From assembly GCA_036504875.1 (NCBI GenBank), contig DASXUK010000016.1:1-64000 (forward strand): DNA of 64,000 nucleotides. Reading direction: 5' to 3'. The notes beneath the pieces are model-generated. The model saw only the letters and a program-made list of their open reading frames with translations. It was not told the DNA's origin and made no database searches. Shown piece by piece: positions 15,568 to 25,482 of the stretch (its first letter is position 1; each line of letters begins with the position of its first letter). The translations under genes and the position numbers were made by a program. Source of the DNA: JACPFJ01 sp036504875. Lineage in GTDB: Bacteria > Desulfobacterota > Desulfuromonadia > Geobacterales > Pseudopelobacteraceae.

Positions 15568-18500
15568 ATGGGTAAATCGCTCGCAAAAAAAATCAGTGGC
15601 ATTAGTTTGCGGACCAAGATCTGCATCGTATTCATGCTGCTTGTTGTCGGCTTCCTGTACCAGGGCTTACTCAAGCCTCTGATCGGCGATACAGCAACTA
15701 ATACTTATTACTTCACGCTGGATTCCTCAACCGTGAACCTCGGCGCGGACGGCAACACCAATACGTCCCGAACCCTGAATGGCAAGATTTCCTTGAAGAC
15801 CGGGGTTTACGCCACCTCTCAAAGGATTACTGGCGCCTCCAACACTACCGAGCAGACCATGATCAGCGCCTATGGTCCGGCTTACGCCAGCCCCCAGACT
15901 GTCACCGCCCCGGCTGTCACCATTGGTGTCCGGGATGGCAACGGCACTGCCAATAACATCACCTGGAAGGCGTACATCTACGACTACAACCCGGCCGGGA
16001 CCGCAGGCAACGGCACGCTGCTTTGGACCTCCAACGCCATTGAGTCACACCCCTCGGTTCAGACCCCGCTGGCACTCACTTTTACCAATCCGCAACCGAA
16101 GGACAACATCGCAATCGGACACCGGCTCAAGGTGGTCATCACCTGCCAGATGGCCAGTACCGCCTCTTCGGCCCGCTTATATTGGGGAGGCGGCACAAAC
16201 TACTCGTTCTTCACAGTGACGGAAGCGCCCTACGTCGCCAACTCGGTTACGGTCACCAACCTGAGCGACTATTATGGTGGCAAACTCACGACAGTTATAC
16301 AGGGGGACAGCAACATACCGATGCTGCAGTTCGACCTCTACTCCAACGTTGCCGGCGGCGTCAGTTGGACCGGCGGCAAGCTTGACAAGATCGGCACCAA
16401 TTCCACTCTCTACATAACTGACCCGGTAAATGGTGATACACCTGATGACTCTTCCTTCTACATTTACAAGGACGCAAATGGCGACGGCCTGTTTGAACCT
16501 ACGGACACCCTGATCGGCGGGCCCTATAACTTCAGCCAGCTCACCGGTCAGGCCTACACCCTGACCACAGCCCAGACCATCACGTCCACACCGCAACGCT
16601 ACTTCATTGTTTACAATATTCTCAAAACCGCCACTTATAATACCACGATTGGCGCGCGCATCGCAGATAGCACATATTTCACATTTGCTACCCCCCCGGC
16701 GGGCGGTGTACAAAACGTAACCAGCACCTCCTCCTCAACGCCTAATATCCAGTATGGCGGCGTGGCGATAACCAAAACCTATCCTGCTGACTGGGATAAC
16801 GGCACATCTCTGGCGGGGATATCTGAAATCGGCGCAACACAACCATCCCCCAATGCCACCGACTCGGCCTGCGTCACCAGGAACACCGTTGGTTCCGGTT
16901 TTCCACTGGTGGGTCTGCTCAACTACCCGGGTCACAGCTGCACCAGCGTCTCCGGACAGGGATATTCAACCACCACCGCCCAGGCTGACTTCATCAGACT
17001 CTATTTCGGCGGGACCGGTTACCCAGCGATCATGAAGTCCATCCAGGGGGGCACCTTTATCTACCAGGCCTACACCCCGTCCGGCGGCGGCACCGTCACC
17101 CTGCAGCTCTTCTACGTAACAAGCGGCGGTGTCCGGGTCAATGCGCCGACAACCGCCACCTACACCACCACCAGCTCGGTCACCCAGACAATCACCACCT
17201 CCCTGGCCGGTCAGGATTTTACTAATGTACCGGCCGGCGCCCGGCTCGGCATCCAGATCGGCGTCACCGCCAACATGCGCATCGGACTGGGCAGCGCCGT
17301 CGGTGCTCAGCTTACAGTGCAGGAGACCGAGGCCGAAAACGAAAACGTGGATGTGGGCAACGGCAGCACCACTGCAAATGCCAATGTGTATGCATCGGAC
17401 ACCGGTAAACTCATAGACAGCTTCACCCTGACCGCCGCCAAAGCCAAGACTGTCAACTCGATTACCGTCACCGGCAATTCCATGTTTAACAGTACCAACA
17501 TTAAAAACGTCAGAATCTATGCCGATGCCGCCCCTCTCGGAGTTTTTAGTGGGAGTGAAACTCTGATCGGGTCAACCACGACCATCACCGGCAACAGCGC
17601 CACCATTTCCGGGCTATCCCTGGCGGTCGGTACAACCTTGAAGAGATTTCTGGTCGTTGTCGACATCAGCGACACCCCCAACACCAATGTGGTCTTGACC
17701 GCTCTCGTCAGCAACCTCACCGTCGCCACCACCGGCACCATAGGGGTAAACAGCGACAACGCCTCGTCCACCCTGACGATTCTGCCGACGACCACCCTAA
17801 GCGATCATATCGCTGCTGAACCGGCCAACCAGACCATTCCGTGGAACGCCGGTTTAACCAAGGTGGATGCCTTCGGCCTCAAAACCAATGGCGGCGTCAA
17901 TGACACCATCAACGACGTAACGGTCGCCTTGAGCACCACCAGCACCTTGCCGGCCGGCAAACTCATCTCGAATTATATTGGAGAGGTGGATATCGTCAAC
18001 GCTGCGGGTACGTCTTTAGGCAAGCTGACCGCTCCCACCATTGATGACGACTGGCAGATAACCGTCACTGGCCTGGCCGCAACCACTACCGGCACCGATT
18101 ATTTCGTGGCCATCACCCCCAAGGGCAATCAGAATATAACCTTTACAGTCAAAGCCATGGTAATTGCTGTGGCTCATTCCAGGTTGTCCAATGCCTTGCT
18201 GGTCAGTGACACCACCAGCGCCTCCATCACCATGGACCAGCAGCCACCCACCGAGCCGACCCTGACCGCTGTTACCGGTAACTACGGCGCTGACGTTGAT
18301 CTGGCCCAGATTAACCTGAGCTGGCTCGGATCCACCGATCTGGGCGGCGGCGCGGTCAGCTATAAACTGGTGCGTGGTCTCGGCAGCGCACCGCCGCCCA
18401 TCAACTGCACGACCGATGGCGTCAAGTCCTTCCTGGTCTACCAGGGAACGGCACTCTCATACATCAACAAAGGCTTGGATGAAGGTGTGTCCTACGGCTA

Positions 18501-21500
18501 CAGGGTCTGCGCCGTCGACTCGGTCGGCAATACCAGCGCCGGTTCCGCCAAGAGCGCCACGGCCAGCATCAAAAACAGATGCAGCGAGTTGCCCTCAATT
18601 GCTATCGACCCCATGGCATCCTATGTCAAGGCCGGCAATTCCGTGGCAATGGGGGTGAGCATCACCAACAAGGACACCGGCGTCTGCCCCCCTACGACCT
18701 TTACCTTGTCAACTATTGGAACAAACGTAGACGACAGCAATTTCGCTGTAGCCACTTTCGCTGGCAATGCCTTCATCATCCCCACCAACAACGGTTCGCA
18801 ATATACCACCCTGAACACAACCGCCAAGCCGGGTGCTGCTCAGGGGGCGACGAAAACCTTCCATGTCATGGTTACCAAGAGCAGTGGCGGACAAACCCAG
18901 TGTCCCGACCCGATCTATGTTGTCGTCAATAAATACGGCACCATGACGCACAGCAGCTTGCAGCTCGGCACCAAATATGGTTCATGGGGACTGAATTATG
19001 ACTGCAGCACCTGCCATTCCCCCAGTTCTACCAACATAAAACAGGTAAAGAACATCATCAGCACTCCCAACGGAAATCGTGGGGTCACATTCTCGATTAC
19101 TTCTACTACTTCAGGCGCCAATGTTGCTGGTGTCTACGGCAATGATAACCGTACCGGAACAGCAAGCACCAATGTCTGCGAGGTCTGTCACCATAACGCC
19201 AGATTCCATCAGTACAGTGCCTCCAAAATTGCCTGGACGGGCCATAACAACAATAAGGACTGTACAAAATGCCATTCACACAGCATCGGCTTCAAATCGG
19301 TTGCAACCGCCGGTGCTTGCGACGCCTGCCACGGCTATCCCCCCACCACTCAGTCCACACTGGTGTCGCCGCCGACCAATGTCCTGCCCTATGCCACCAA
19401 CGCCGGCGCCCACGCAAAGCATAATGACCGGGGATTAGCTTGTAAAACCTGCCATAGCAACGGGAACCACATCGACAGCGCCGTGCCGGCGGGTAATAAA
19501 CAACTGAACATGGGCTTCCGCATCAATAACAGTAACTTCAGCGGTTTTGTCGGTAATATGAGCTCCGCTACACTGCGGGCAGTGCCTCCCGGCAACGGTT
19601 ACACCTGGAATGGCGCCGCCGGCTTAACCATCCAACAGGCGCCAAGCACGATCATGACCTGTAATGTCTATTGCCATGGCTGGCCGAATAATGGCGGCTA
19701 CAACAACGAACCGGCCTGGACCGGCATCTCCCAGGTGGGCTGCGGCTCCTGCCATGCGGCCACCAACGATATTCCGCCAACTTCCGGAAGTCACCACAAG
19801 CATGCCAGCAATGACCCCGGCTTCGGAAACGGCATTGCCTGTAGCAGGTGTCATGGTTATCGCAACTATTCCACCAGTTCTGCCCATATCAACGGCAAAG
19901 TGGAATGGGATCTCTCCTCGATCAATGAGACAATAGCTACATACAGGGGGGCTCAAAAGGGCACAACCGGCGCCCCGGCACCCACCGCTCCCGGCACTTA
20001 TGGCTCCTGTGCAAATCTCTATTGCCACAGCAACGTGGTTCAGCCCAACAACAACGGTGTTGGCGCCCCTACTGTTTTCACGAACCCGACCTGGGGGGGC
20101 ACCACCAACTGCAACAGCTGTCATCCCGGTCAACCCAACACCACCGGCGGTCATCCGCAGCATGCCGGTGCCGGTGTAACCGGTTTCGACTGCCGCATCT
20201 GTCACGCCGCCGGCGGTGACGCAAATCCCTTGAACCACGCCAACGGCCAGATTGATTTCAAATTCGTCGGTCTGGGTGAAAACACCCACTACTCCTACAG
20301 CTCCGCCAAAATAACCGGCTCCGCCCCTTACGGCACCTGCTACAACGGCAACTGCCACGGTTCGCGAAGGGCAAAAACCGGTGCCACCGCCCTTACCTGG
20401 GGACCAGCCACCGCCACCCCGCTGTGCGACAAATGCCATAGTGGTTCTGCAACCGCCGGAGGTTTCTATGGCACCGCCGGTCCCAACAGCACCACCTCCA
20501 ATGCCGATCCTTACGTCGGAGCGCACTTCAAACACATAACCTCCGTGACGTTCAAGCATTCGGCCAAGATCGACTGTTCCCAATGCCACCTCAAACCTAC
20601 CGGACCTTACAGCCCCGGCCATATCGATACGCCGTTGCCGGCCGAAATTACTTATGGCACGTTGTCAAAAAGCGGTGTTCAGAACGGCTACACCAGCGCC
20701 GCCCATGCCCCCGGCTATAACTTCGGGACCAAACAGTGCAGCAATGTCTGGTGTCACGGCGCCGGCATGAACTCCAATCAAGGCACCGGCCCTTACGCTT
20801 CAGTGGTCTATGATGGCGGCACCCTCGGCACACCAACAGTGCCTGTCTGGAATTCTCCCTTCCTGACCGGCACCAGCAGCGATTGCACCAAGTGCCACTC
20901 CTATCCGCCACCGGCTCCCATGTCGGGCTACACCCATTGGGATGATAACAACAACAGGCCTTACATCCCCAACCAGTGCATCCTCTGTCACAAGCATGTC
21001 AATGCGACCGGGGACGGTTTCACAAATCCGGCCCTGCATGTGAACGGCACTGTTGACAGTTGCAATATCTGCCACGGTCGTCCGCCGATTGATCAAGCCG
21101 GCCTGGTCGTTCCAGACGTTGGTGCCGTCACCACTGGCCTGGTCGGATCACATCAGGCCCATATCCTCAACCCGAACATAGGCAAGAAATGCGATGTCTG
21201 CCACTATAACTCTTCTACCGATATGCCCAGCTATAAACTGGAAATTGGCTTTAACGGTTTTGGCGGCAAGGTTTCCAGAGGCACGTTCTACGGTTATACG
21301 ACACTGTCTGCCAACTACACGCCGCAGATCGTCTATTTCTCAACCAGGACCAGCACCACTGTGCGGCGCACCAAGAACGTAACCAATCTTAATACCTGCC
21401 AGAATCTGTACTGTCATGGCGGTGGCACGGGGATTCTGCCGGCTCTGGGTGGTGGCAGCAATACCAAACCCAACTGGGAAATCGGCTCGTCTCAGGCTGT

Positions 21501-24114
21501 GTGCGGTACATGTCATGGCGTTACAGGCGCCACCTATAAGACCAGGGGTTCCCATGGTCGCCATGTCGGTTCCGGCTATGGTGATGTGGGGCTGGACTGC
21601 GTCAATTGCCACGGCATCAAGGCAAACGCCTACCATGTGAACGGCATGGTCGAATGGCAGTTCTACTCAACCGCCCTAAGATTGAACCAAACCAAAACCA
21701 CCGGCTACACTGGTAACATCGGCTACATGTCGAGCGGTGGTTCGTCATTCGCCACCAGCGGCAATACCGGCAACCTGGCCCCCAGTGCCAGCTACGGAAC
21801 CTGCCAAGTTTACTGCCACAGCGATGTCTACTCAAAAACCTTCAAACCGGTAGTCTGGGGCAGCGCTCCGCTCAACTGCGGCAGCTGTCACAACAACCAG
21901 ACATCGACATTTACCGGGAGCCATAAAAAGCACTCCGCCAGTTCTACCAATGGAGGTTACGGGATTGACTGCCTGATCTGCCACTACGGCTCGGGCATGG
22001 GTTCAGCATTGCATGTCAACGGTAATGTCGACATTATCTTCAATCCCGGGGTGGTGGGACCGAATGCTCAGTATGTCAGCGCCACTAAAAATTGCTTCAA
22101 CATCCTCTGCCATAACACCACCGCTTCCACCGGCCCGACCTGGGGTGTTTCAAGCACCGGAAATTACGATACCGGCACTTATAAACCTACCTGCATCGGC
22201 TGTCACAGCGGCGAGCTTAATGGCCGGGCCGCCATTATTCCGCAGTTTGCCGGCCAGTCCCATCATATCCAGGGTGTTACAGTCAGCAACAGCTACTGCT
22301 ACCCGTGCCATAGGGAAGCCCTGGACACCTTGGGTGAAACCGATCCTGCCTTCCATAACAGGAGTTCCGGCAGGACAGTCGATCTGGTAATTTGGAGTAC
22401 CGGTGCGCGCGGCACCGCCTTTACCAGATATACTGCCAACGGCAGTGCAACACGCAAACGGACCGAATACGCCAAAGTCAACAACCAGTGTATCGGTTGC
22501 CATAGAAGCCGCAATAATGCTATTACGCCTTTCAGCGCCAGCGGCGACAATAGAACTCCCAAGACATATGCTTGGGATAACTACGCTATTTTTGACCGCT
22601 ATAGCTCGAAGGTCACTACACCCTGGGGCAAGGTCACTGGCAACAATACGCCAAGCAAAGCCCTGAACAAGGCTTACTCCGCCCATGGAAACGCCAGCGC
22701 TAACCAGCGTGGCTGGGCAACCGGCAATGCCGCAACCGGAGAAACCTATGGCGATACCAGTGGTTCGGTGAGCATACTCTGCTTTGATTGCCACAACTCC
22801 CATGGAACCTATGCCACCGGCATCATGAGTAGTTACTCTAGCGCCACCGGGCGTTATCAGGGCGCCATGCTCAAATCCACTACCCAAAACCTCGGTGGAT
22901 ACGGGGCAACTTATATCCCGACCGCCGGCGGCAGCGCTGCAGCGCCGGACAATAACGCCTACAATCCAGGTGCTGCGTTATGCTTCGACTGCCACAACAC
23001 CGCCAGCGCCAGCACAACCATACCATGGGGTTACAACAGCACTTTCGGAGCCACGAAGGGTATCTTCGGCTATAACGATACGCCTAGATTCGACAATTAC
23101 ACGGCCTTTGCCGCAACCAGGACTTATCCCTACAAGGCCGGCAATGCCACCAACAAAGGTGGTCACTTTGGTCATTCATCAAACCTGTCCACCAGCATCA
23201 CCCAGCGTAGTTTTGATATCAAACCGCAAGCCGGTGCCACAGCCATCAACGGTCTCTGCTCTCCATGTCACGATCCGCATGGTGTCAGCCCGTCTCTGGG
23301 CGCCAACCAGGCCTACGCCGTACCGCTGCTCAAAGGCACTTGGGTCACCTCGCCCTACAAGCAGGATGCGGCGCCGGCCAACACCAATGAGGCCCGCGGC
23401 GGCAGCAGCCATAATCCGACCGCTGCCATAAACATAGGTAGTACCCCTGCCTATAACATTGATCAAAACAGCATGCAGGCAGCCTCAACCGGCAAACCTG
23501 CTTCGGCAAAATACTGGACCTTCCCCGGTACCCCCAGCACTCTGCAGAGTACCAACGATACCCAGTTCTCCGGGCTGTGCACCGGTTGCCACAACAAAAC
23601 CGGTCTTAACAACACGGCGGCCGTGACCAGTGCACCAGGATCGACCGGCAGTTGGAAATCCATGACCAGGATTCACAATACGGTGGATGGCTGGGCTACC
23701 GCTACCGGCGGAAATGCAAACAACTCGAAACATGCCTTTACCTGCTCCAAGTGCCATACTGTGCACAACTCCCAGTTGCCGCGTCTGCTGGTAACCAACT
23801 GCCTGGACGCCAGACACCGTGGGCGGCCGGCTGCCGGCGCCAGCACTTCCGCAGCACCGGTTGCCTACGGAACAAAATATTCTAGCGGGGCCGGCACCGG
23901 CCGGTTCCCCATGGGAGGCGGCGGTTATGCAAGTCGTGGTTCATCCACAAACCCAGGGCCATGGTTCTTTGGAAAATCACAAACCTCTGTCGTGAATGCC
24001 ATTCCGGCCATTACCGTAACGACGCAGACTCAATGCCACAACTCGGCAACAGCGGGTGGCGCAACCTATAGTCACTACTCATCACAACACTGGAACAAGA
24101 AATCGCCATGGTAA
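15568..24114 (+). CDS. Giant multihaem cytochrome, 2848 residues, haem-free N-terminal half plus 27 or more haem sites
   Basis: A strong AGGAGGA precedes the ATG. A long basic n-region and one hydrophobic segment (about residues 14-38) act as signal or anchor. Residues 40-1145 hold no haem motif and are Thr/Ser/Gly/Asn-rich beta-type sequence, with a calcium-loop-like DANGDGLFEPTD (about 302-313) and a fibronectin type III-like domain (about 890-1005). From residue 1146 to 2730 there are 27 CXXCH, two CX3CH (CNVYCH, CQVYCH) and five CX4CH (CANLYCH, CYNGNCH, CSNVWCH, CQNLYCH, CFNILCH). These alternate with GSHxKH and HxNG repeats as in the upstream gene. The last 120 residues have only an orphan QCH. 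Such size implies a cell-surface or secreted conductive adhesin-like protein. No frameshift is visible. Confidence 0.9.
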   Translation: MGKSLAKKISGISLRTKICIVFMLLVVGFLYQGLLKPLIGDTATNTYYFTLDSSTVNLGADGNTNTSRTLNGKISLKTGVYATSQRITGASNTTEQTMISAYGPAYASPQTVTAPAVTIGVRDGNGTANNITWKAYIYDYNPAGTAGNGTLLWTSNAIESHPSVQTPLALTFTNPQPKDNIAIGHRLKVVITCQMASTASSARLYWGGGTNYSFFTVTEAPYVANSVTVTNLSDYYGGKLTTVIQGDSNIPMLQFDLYSNVAGGVSWTGGKLDKIGTNSTLYITDPVNGDTPDDSSFYIYKDANGDGLFEPTDTLIGGPYNFSQLTGQAYTLTTAQTITSTPQRYFIVYNILKTATYNTTIGARIADSTYFTFATPPAGGVQNVTSTSSSTPNIQYGGVAITKTYPADWDNGTSLAGISEIGATQPSPNATDSACVTRNTVGSGFPLVGLLNYPGHSCTSVSGQGYSTTTAQADFIRLYFGGTGYPAIMKSIQGGTFIYQAYTPSGGGTVTLQLFYVTSGGVRVNAPTTATYTTTSSVTQTITTSLAGQDFTNVPAGARLGIQIGVTANMRIGLGSAVGAQLTVQETEAENENVDVGNGSTTANANVYASDTGKLIDSFTLTAAKAKTVNSITVTGNSMFNSTNIKNVRIYADAAPLGVFSGSETLIGSTTTITGNSATISGLSLAVGTTLKRFLVVVDISDTPNTNVVLTALVSNLTVATTGTIGVNSDNASSTLTILPTTTLSDHIAAEPANQTIPWNAGLTKVDAFGLKTNGGVNDTINDVTVALSTTSTLPAGKLISNYIGEVDIVNAAGTSLGKLTAPTIDDDWQITVTGLAATTTGTDYFVAITPKGNQNITFTVKAMVIAVAHSRLSNALLVSDTTSASITMDQQPPTEPTLTAVTGNYGADVDLAQINLSWLGSTDLGGGAVSYKLVRGLGSAPPPINCTTDGVKSFLVYQGTALSYINKGLDEGVSYGYRVCAVDSVGNTSAGSAKSATASIKNRCSELPSIAIDPMASYVKAGNSVAMGVSITNKDTGVCPPTTFTLSTIGTNVDDSNFAVATFAGNAFIIPTNNGSQYTTLNTTAKPGAAQGATKTFHVMVTKSSGGQTQCPDPIYVVVNKYGTMTHSSLQLGTKYGSWGLNYDCSTCHSPSSTNIKQVKNIISTPNGNRGVTFSITSTTSGANVAGVYGNDNRTGTASTNVCEVCHHNARFHQYSASKIAWTGHNNNKDCTKCHSHSIGFKSVATAGACDACHGYPPTTQSTLVSPPTNVLPYATNAGAHAKHNDRGLACKTCHSNGNHIDSAVPAGNKQLNMGFRINNSNFSGFVGNMSSATLRAVPPGNGYTWNGAAGLTIQQAPSTIMTCNVYCHGWPNNGGYNNEPAWTGISQVGCGSCHAATNDIPPTSGSHHKHASNDPGFGNGIACSRCHGYRNYSTSSAHINGKVEWDLSSINETIATYRGAQKGTTGAPAPTAPGTYGSCANLYCHSNVVQPNNNGVGAPTVFTNPTWGGTTNCNSCHPGQPNTTGGHPQHAGAGVTGFDCRICHAAGGDANPLNHANGQIDFKFVGLGENTHYSYSSAKITGSAPYGTCYNGNCHGSRRAKTGATALTWGPATATPLCDKCHSGSATAGGFYGTAGPNSTTSNADPYVGAHFKHITSVTFKHSAKIDCSQCHLKPTGPYSPGHIDTPLPAEITYGTLSKSGVQNGYTSAAHAPGYNFGTKQCSNVWCHGAGMNSNQGTGPYASVVYDGGTLGTPTVPVWNSPFLTGTSSDCTKCHSYPPPAPMSGYTHWDDNNNRPYIPNQCILCHKHVNATGDGFTNPALHVNGTVDSCNICHGRPPIDQAGLVVPDVGAVTTGLVGSHQAHILNPNIGKKCDVCHYNSSTDMPSYKLEIGFNGFGGKVSRGTFYGYTTLSANYTPQIVYFSTRTSTTVRRTKNVTNLNTCQNLYCHGGGTGILPALGGGSNTKPNWEIGSSQAVCGTCHGVTGATYKTRGSHGRHVGSGYGDVGLDCVNCHGIKANAYHVNGMVEWQFYSTALRLNQTKTTGYTGNIGYMSSGGSSFATSGNTGNLAPSASYGTCQVYCHSDVYSKTFKPVVWGSAPLNCGSCHNNQTSTFTGSHKKHSASSTNGGYGIDCLICHYGSGMGSALHVNGNVDIIFNPGVVGPNAQYVSATKNCFNILCHNTTASTGPTWGVSSTGNYDTGTYKPTCIGCHSGELNGRAAIIPQFAGQSHHIQGVTVSNSYCYPCHREALDTLGETDPAFHNRSSGRTVDLVIWSTGARGTAFTRYTANGSATRKRTEYAKVNNQCIGCHRSRNNAITPFSASGDNRTPKTYAWDNYAIFDRYSSKVTTPWGKVTGNNTPSKALNKAYSAHGNASANQRGWATGNAATGETYGDTSGSVSILCFDCHNSHGTYATGIMSSYSSATGRYQGAMLKSTTQNLGGYGATYIPTAGGSAAAPDNNAYNPGAALCFDCHNTASASTTIPWGYNSTFGATKGIFGYNDTPRFDNYTAFAATRTYPYKAGNATNKGGHFGHSSNLSTSITQRSFDIKPQAGATAINGLCSPCHDPHGVSPSLGANQAYAVPLLKGTWVTSPYKQDAAPANTNEARGGSSHNPTAAINIGSTPAYNIDQNSMQAASTGKPASAKYWTFPGTPSTLQSTNDTQFSGLCTGCHNKTGLNNTAAVTSAPGSTGSWKSMTRIHNTVDGWATATGGNANNSKHAFTCSKCHTVHNSQLPRLLVTNCLDARHRGRPAAGASTSAAPVAYGTKYSSGAGTGRFPMGGGGYASRGSSTNPGPWFFGKSQTSVVNAIPAITVTTQTQCHNSATAGGATYSHYSSQHWNKKSPW

Positions 24115-24160
24115 AAGCAGATTCTTATCAGGCACGTCATGTGCGGAAAGGAGAATAACC

Positions 24161-24223
24161 ATGAAAAAACGTATCTACATCAAGCCGCGTGTGGTAGGTT
24201 CAGCAAATGTTCACCCCTGCTGA
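24161..24223 (+). CDS. 20-residue peptide gene behind the giant cytochrome
   Basis: CGGAAAGGAGA, a near-perfect ribosome binding site, stands six bases before an ATG opening a 20-codon frame. The peptide starts MKKRIYIKP and ends GSANVHPC. It begins 46 bases after the giant cytochrome stop and is closed by its own strong terminator at 24244. The basic N-terminal part with YxxP, and a short Gly-Ser...His-Pro-Cys tail, looks like a very small ribosomally made modified-peptide precursor. A leader-like regulatory peptide or cytochrome-associated microprotein is also possible. Two SPASM radical SAM genes lie 7.5 kb downstream, which fits modification but does not prove it. I cannot name a family. 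Confidence 0.6.
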   Translation: MKKRIYIKPRVVGSANVHPC

Positions 24224-24243
24224 TCCAGTGATTCAGAACTAGC

Positions 24244-24287
24244 AACAAAGGTGAGGCCGTGGTACAGGTCTCACTTTTGTTTTTATT
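24244..24287 (+). terminator. Terminator after the peptide gene
   Basis: AACAAAGGTGAG pairs with CTCACTTTTGTT (one G-U) over a 14-base loop, followed by TTTATT. It ends the cytochrome-peptide transcript. Between it and 24363 there is only a weak hairpin around CCCATGTGGG. Confidence 0.8.
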
Positions 24288-24363
24288 AGTGGCCAAAATC
24301 GGATGACCTCCCATGTGGGCTACTCAACCCGATCGCCCTACCATATATTTTTAGGAGAAATTC

Positions 24364-25398
24364 ATGGTTTCTAAAATGCAGTTGTTAGCCGCTGCTGCCA
24401 TCCTACTGAATGGTCCCATCGTTGCGCACGGCTACGAGTACGACCAGGAAGCAACGACAAAATTAATGAGTCAAATGATAGTTGATCTGGGTGGGCACGA
24501 CGCAGTAGGGAAAAACAGCGGCAAGACCATGGGCTGTGCCTACAGTGGGACCCGTAAGGTTACGGTCGTTAAACGCGGAGAGACGATTACCTACAGCGCC
24601 GATTACAGAAATTGCCGGGAGAAGGGCTCGATTCGGGATGGGATCTATGAAGTAGTCATCAGTGACGATGAGATTGTCAGCAGCACTTCTCGGCGTTCAA
24701 TTAATGGAGCACTGTTCGATGCAGCCCTGGCCGGCGACGCCGGTAAAACAAGGAAGCTGATCAAGGCAAAAGCGGATGTGAACTACACCGAAAGCATCCC
24801 TCGTAGTGAAGGGGGGCACCTCGATGAATGGACGCCACTGATGTCGGCGGTGATGAAGGGTTCTCTGGATGCGGTCGAGCAGCTTGTCTCGGCAGGTGCC
24901 TGGGTCAATTACATGAACAGTGCTGCTGTGAATGCGCTCTGGCTTGCTGCCAATAGCGGCCGCCTTGATATTGCGAAATACCTGGTCAAACATGGCGCCT
25001 ATATTGATAATAGAAATAATGAAGATGTGACGCCGTTGATGGTGGCTGCCATGAACGGCCATCTCGATATTGTAAAATTTCTGATTGCATCAAAGGCGAA
25101 GTTGAATTTTGCCCACAAGGAAGGTGATAGCGCCCTGATGTTTGCACTTGCAAAGGGGCATACCGATATTGCCCGTCTGCTGATAATGGCTGGAGCGGAT
25201 GTGAATATTCAGAATCGGTTCGGAATATCCGCCCTGCACATTGCAGTGGCGGAAGGCAATCTGGAAGGTACAAGGTTGCTGATTGGTCACAAGGCTGATG
25301 TGCAGGCCAGGACCACCAGCGGCAAGATGGCTTTGGATGTGGCACGGGCCAGGGGTGAAGTTGAAATTGTGAAGCTGTTAGAAGGAGCTATCCGTTAA
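24364..25398 (+). CDS. Exported ankyrin-repeat protein
   Basis: The 344-residue product has a signal peptide (residues 1-23, ending AHGYEY) and a short domain with two cysteines (about 55-82). At least six ankyrin repeats follow from about 118 (NGALFDAALAGDAGKTRKLI, TPLMSAVMKGSLDAVEQLV, NALWLAANSGRLDIAKYLV, TPLMVAAMNGHLDIVKFLI, SALMFALAKGHTDIARLLI, SALHIAVAEGNLEGTRLLI). Exported ankyrin proteins serve as periplasmic binding scaffolds. TTAGGAGA precedes the ATG. It lies between the cytochrome-peptide unit and the glycosylation-like genes, so a chaperone or assembly role for surface proteins is possible, though only by context. Confidence 0.85.
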   Translation: MVSKMQLLAAAAILLNGPIVAHGYEYDQEATTKLMSQMIVDLGGHDAVGKNSGKTMGCAYSGTRKVTVVKRGETITYSADYRNCREKGSIRDGIYEVVISDDEIVSSTSRRSINGALFDAALAGDAGKTRKLIKAKADVNYTESIPRSEGGHLDEWTPLMSAVMKGSLDAVEQLVSAGAWVNYMNSAAVNALWLAANSGRLDIAKYLVKHGAYIDNRNNEDVTPLMVAAMNGHLDIVKFLIASKAKLNFAHKEGDSALMFALAKGHTDIARLLIMAGADVNIQNRFGISALHIAVAEGNLEGTRLLIGHKADVQARTTSGKMALDVARARGEVEIVKLLEGAIR

Positions 25399-25482
25399 TT
25401 GGTCTTCAAACGAATGCTCGTGCCTTGCTTCAGCACTGTTTTGTTTTCCACTCTGAGCAGTTAAACGAAGGGATCTGTCAAC

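Noticed and set aside
19624..20622. Reverse-strand 332-codon frame inside the giant cytochrome gene
   Set aside because: Same composition artefact as above; the forward-strand haem motifs are unmistakable.
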